Source of the DNA: Pholis gunnellus | Lineage: Eukaryota; Chordata; Actinopteri; Perciformes; Pholidae | NCBI GenBank assembly: GCA_910591455.2 | Contig: OU342804.1 | Span: 20,114,484-20,178,483 of the forward strand | Direction of reading: 5' to 3' | DNA: 64,000 bases | In this document: positions 59,768 to 64,000 of the stretch, in pieces | Layout: every line of letters starts with the position of its first letter | How positions within the stretch are numbered: position 1 is the first letter of the stretch | Position numbers and translations under genes: made by a program | Notes under the pieces: generated by a model | Told to the model about the DNA's origin: nothing | The model's input: only the letters and a program-made list of their open reading frames with translations | The model's database searches: none

Positions 59768-62700
59768 TTCAGCAAGGACAAAGTGTAGCCAGTTGTTGTT
59801 TGAGGCTCCTTGAGAGTGATGCCTTTCTGAAGCTGTCTCTAGTATCCAATATAGCCTGGGATGACAGAAACGCACACCAATCATGGCCTCATGATAAGTG
59901 CCTGATCATCCTTCATCCTGTGGTAATTCTCCATCCCCATGTGGGCTGCTTTTCACCTGATGCTGTCAGCACGCTCCCATGACCCCAGGATCAGAGTGAC
60001 TAAGTATCCCTGTGTCAGTGTGATATATTAATGCAGTAACAGAATGGATGGGACTCTTTGGGTCTTAATACAGCTCACGTCTCTAGATTGGTCTAATGAA
60101 ACTCCTACAGTTGCAGCAATGACGGGATTTGCCATTAAGGGAGAATGGTGAACGATGTTCTGTGATGTGTTTTCACTTGATAATTTCTGATGAGTCATTG
60201 GAACTCCTTATGTTTGGGGTTTGAACTCCTCACATGCGGCTGTGCCAGAGAATACAGCGAGCAAACCACAGCGTCTAAAGAGCTCACATGTTAGTCCTCC
60301 CGCATAAAGTACACAACCCTCCCCACACTGAAATGTGGTGCTGCCACTCTGAATAAGAATACAAGCTAAACACAAATCTCAACCGCTTTCTATTCTGAAA
60401 CTCTCTGGTTGGCTGATTCATGGGGAGACTGCGGAGACATGGCAAATATTTTAGGGGATAACATGCAAACTCCACACAGAAAGACCCCATAATATGTTTG
60501 ATAGAATTCTGAGGGTTCTGAGACATGTTTGATTCTTGGAAAGTGTACAATTTGAATCTTGGACTTCTTTGTAGAATAAGATACTTTGGCGTCCTTTGTC
60601 TCTTATAAACACACCATTCAGTCTTGATGATCATCACTTGGGTAAGAAGCAGTAGTGTTGTGTTTTTCTGACTTAAGCTAGCCTCTGTAGAATGAATACA
60701 ACTTTCTCTTTATGTCTGCCTGTCAATACAACTGATGTTTGTTTGTTTAGCCGTCAGCTCTTAAGCTCACTGTGGCCTCAGTCTTATTCCTAGTCCCTAT
60801 TTGTCCAATTGAAGCTTTACTGTTGTTTGCCTCTTGCCAACATGAGAACTGGTCGGATCTTGGCTACTATCTGTAGTCAGGCCACATTGGTCAGCGTGTA
60901 GCCAGGCCCCTTGGAGACTTCCTGCCTCCCTTTGTCAACTCATGGGAAAAGAGGACCAGAGACCAGGCACGAGTGGTACTTTGGCACTCTTGATGCGCTG
61001 CCAAGGCTGAGGGCACAACTTCGTTTTGGCCATTTTCTGCTCTTAGAACTGGGGGAGGTGGTGAGAAGTACTGTTTTGGAGTATAACTTGCAGCTTGTTG
61101 TGGTTGTGCTGAATTAGTGTGTTGTGTGCTGGTGTTCAGGAGCTTTCCAGTCATACAGCTTCACCAGTAGATCTCAGTTCCTGGCTGGCACAAGGTCACG
61201 CTGGTTTTTCATTCCCACCCACAGTGGTATTGTAGGTGGGCTGCGATGCATTGTTGAAACACACAACAACTGCCTTGTTCTGAGATCCCTCTCCCAGGTG
61301 CTTGCTTGTCTCTCGGCTGTTGTCAGGGGTAATGATCTGACTCAGCAGATGAGGCAAACAGTGGTCCATCAGTAAAGACTACAGCCGCTACAGAACTACC
61401 TGATGTGGTGCACTGCATGTGTCAGCTCTGCACGCTTGTCTGTTTCACGGCCTTATTTTCTCTTAAGCCACAAGTGTTTCAAAGGGCAATGCAGCAGGTA
61501 ATTTATTAAACTACACTGTCCTCTTATTTTTTTAGGAAACTAATCTCGAACCTTCTTCCAACCTCCTGCTCCCCCCGCCCCTCCCCCCCCACACACACAC
61601 CCGACTGTGGTGCACAGATGAGATGAAAACAAACATGGACAGGGGAGTAAATATTTCCAAATGCTGACTTAATAAAAAACCCTCCCAGTGAAAACAAGTG
61701 CAGAGACCTGCGGGCCAGTGGTTGTCTGTGTCGGCCCATGCAGCTGCAGCACAGCCTAGGCCGGCTGTAAACTCCACTGATCCCGGTTCCGCCTCTGCCT
61801 GGGTGATCTCTGTCTTACATCTTTGAGATTAGAGACCTGAAGCTGTTGTGCAAAGTACACGTCAAGCCCACTGTCAGTGTCGGAGCAGAAGGAAATAAGT
61901 CATCCGTGAGCAGTGTGAACTCACATTATCACTTACTGATTTTGCTGGTGCTGATTTACTAATGCAAATTAAACCTAAATGAAGACTGTGGATATCCTAA
62001 ACTGTGATGACATGGACAGTGAACCTATGTCTAACTCTGAGGTTTAGTGGTTCATCACTGAGTCGTAATAATTGTGTCCTGGAGGAGAGGCTATAATCAC
62101 AGTGGATAGACAATCAAAGGTGCTTCTTCATTTTATGGTATAAAGGCAGAAAGAATTGGTTTACAGGGCCAGAAAGTGGAGAAGCAGTCAGAATGAGACT
62201 TAAGAGAAAAGTGAAACTCTGTTCAGATCCGGGTTCACACAAAATTGCCCCCGAGCAACAGAGCTCTGCGAAAGGCAGGCTCTCTGCTGTTTCCTGACAG
62301 CTCCTCATAACATGCTGTTTCTGTGATGGAGCTCGGTTTCTCCCGAGGATTTCCTCTTTATCATTTGAAACTGGCAGACTGTCTCTCATCCAAGACTCGT
62401 GGTTAGTTTCCAAATGGCTTACTCCCACTGAAAAGTATCCACTATTTTAATGGTCATCTGCATTCAGAAGCAGTGTTCAGCGGTGCGTCTCCTATCTGTG
62501 TCGTTCACAGTGTTGACTTGCCATATTTGATATCAGAATTTGAATTTCTTGCACAAAGTTTAAACAAGAGGTTTTTCTTGAGGTAAACACAGACCACCAA
62601 CAGCGGGCATCTGGGTGGTGGGTTGAATTTGAATTTGCTGCCAAAAAGAGCTTGCTGTTCTGAGTCAAATGAGACTGTGTTTCCGCCTCCACTGACCCCC

Positions 62701-64000
62701 TACTGAATGCTAAAGCAATCTATGCAATCTTGAGCGAGACAGAAAACCTGTGGGATACAGGGAGTATTGTGTTCGACTGAGTGCTCCACAGTTGCCCTGC
62801 AATCATGTGATTAAAACGGTTTCAAAAACACCCACCAGAACAAGATCAGGAGCTACAAACTGAAAGACATGAAAATTGGCATTTGTGTTTGACAATAAAA
62901 TAGAAAAGATGGCCACTTTATCTGTTTTGGGGTAAATTTCCTTATCCCTCCTTCAATGATTAATCCTTTTTTAATTATATTTATTTAGCCTTAAGAGGTT
63001 TACAGGAGAGCGGATATTTTGACTGAAGTCAGTGTTCTTCTTTTTTCCAACTTCTTTTTTCTTGGTGTGCTGACAAACATTATGTATGCTGGCATCCAGT
63101 TAATCAACAGCTGTTCTGAATTATACATTGCTACTCCTGTAGATATATTTGAAGACAATTTTCTAAGATAAACTCATAATTTAGAGGATGGAATCATCAA
63201 ATATTTGGCATTTTTGCTTGAAAAACAACTGAAGCTATTTTCTTTGATTAAGTTATTAATAATATATTTTTGAATCCTTAATGGTACATGTAATATTATT
63301 AATATAGCAGTTCATAGTTATAGGAATAGATTCGATAAAGCCCAGTTTTATTCCTTTGCAAGGAGCTATTTTGCCAAATGGCTTCAGTTTGACATATTCC
63401 TTTCTAGCCGTCCACCCAGTTCTAGTTCCTCAGTTCACTTCCTCTCATATTTTTCATCATCACATCACATCCTATCTTATACCTGTCACATTCCTTTCCT
63501 CTGCCACCTCTCTCTTCCCTCATATCCCTCTTCACATCTGTTTCTCTGTCCATTTATATTCTTTAGTGACAAGTGAGCAGAGTCTGACCCGTCGTGACCT
63601 TGTTGTCGTGAGATGTCACTGAGTTTGCCGGCAAGTGAAGGCTGCAGCCACACTCGAGATGAACAGAGGAGGGACAAGAAGTCGTAAAGTCGACTCCCTG
63701 ATCTGTCACTTGTCACGCCGTCCCCGTGGTTCGGCAGCCCCTCCGAGGAGGCCGCTTGACCCGCTGATGATTAGTTTAGTGGAGGCCGCGCGGCGTCTCT
63801 GTGGCCCTGCACCTCCATACTCCCCGAGCTCGGACAGAAACATCCTGCAACAGAAAACAGTGTTACGCAACATCTGCGACAATGTCACCGAACCCCTCTT
63901 GAGCCACTAGGAATGGTCAACAATATTCGTCATCGTTGGGAGGAGATTGATTTGGCTGACATCATGGAGGTTTACCAACTCAGATTGGACTTTGATTTTG
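59526..64000 (+). other. phlpp2: PHLPP2 intron running off the window
   Basis: No sequence resembling the next PHLPP2 exon (PH domain start) was found on the plus strand. Around 63580-63900 there is a patch noticeably richer in G+C and CpG than its surroundings, holding open frames on both strands that resemble no known protein. Confidence 0.5.
59705..59765. repeat. (TG)n microsatellite
   Basis: About 30 TG units in the second PHLPP2 intron seen, preceded by a short TG patch at about 59681-59694. Confidence 0.92.

Noticed and set aside
63635..63910. Plus-strand 91-codon frame near the window end as a PHLPP2 exon
   Set aside because: Its translation does not resemble the PH-domain region expected next in PHLPP2 and no in-phase acceptor/donor pair bounds it.

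Overview
This window is vertebrate nuclear DNA, almost certainly from a ray-finned (teleost) fish. The genes are split into many small GT-AG exons, non-coding DNA dominates, (CA)n, (GA)n and poly-C/poly-G microsatellites are very dense, and GCTAGC/AACGTTAGC-rich low-complexity DNA of the kind common in teleosts appears near gene starts. The proteins are clear orthologues of a block that in human lies at 16q22 (PHLPP2, AP1G1, ATXN1L, ZNF821). Gene identities rest on reading translated exons against remembered family sequences; no database was searched. Exon ends were set by requiring splice sites and matching reading phase at every junction.

Layout. 1-3.7 kb: no gene seen. 3.8-12.6 kb, plus strand: ATXN1L, with a CRE-type promoter site, a 5' UTR exon, two coding exons (840 aa) and a long 3' UTR. 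13.7-27.5 kb, minus strand: ZNF821, tail-to-tail with ATXN1L, with six coding exons (495 aa) and a CpG-rich promoter next to a (GA)n tract. 29.9-49.2 kb, plus strand: AP1G1, with a probable non-coding first exon, a 5.5 kb first intron, 22 constitutive coding exons (818 aa), a 9-nt alternative microexon and a 3' UTR of about 4.6 kb. Two AP1G1 introns carry copies of a C/D-box snoRNA whose guide matches the 5.8S rRNA U14 site (SNORD71). 51.0-54.6 kb, plus strand: a five-exon open reading frame of 205 aa that I do not recognise. 55.1 kb to beyond the window, plus strand: the N-terminal exons of PHLPP2 (Ras-association-like region); the PH, LRR and phosphatase parts lie outside the window.

The genes are not an operon and do not form one pathway. 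ATXN1L is a nuclear transcriptional co-repressor, ZNF821 a probable DNA-binding protein, AP1G1 the large gamma subunit of the AP-1 clathrin adaptor, and PHLPP2 an Akt/PKC phosphatase. The observations most worth checking are the unrecognised gene at 51-54.6 kb, the duplicated SNORD71 with one copy apparently missing its terminal stem, the AP1G1 microexon, and long G-runs just inside two introns with weak 5' splice sites.
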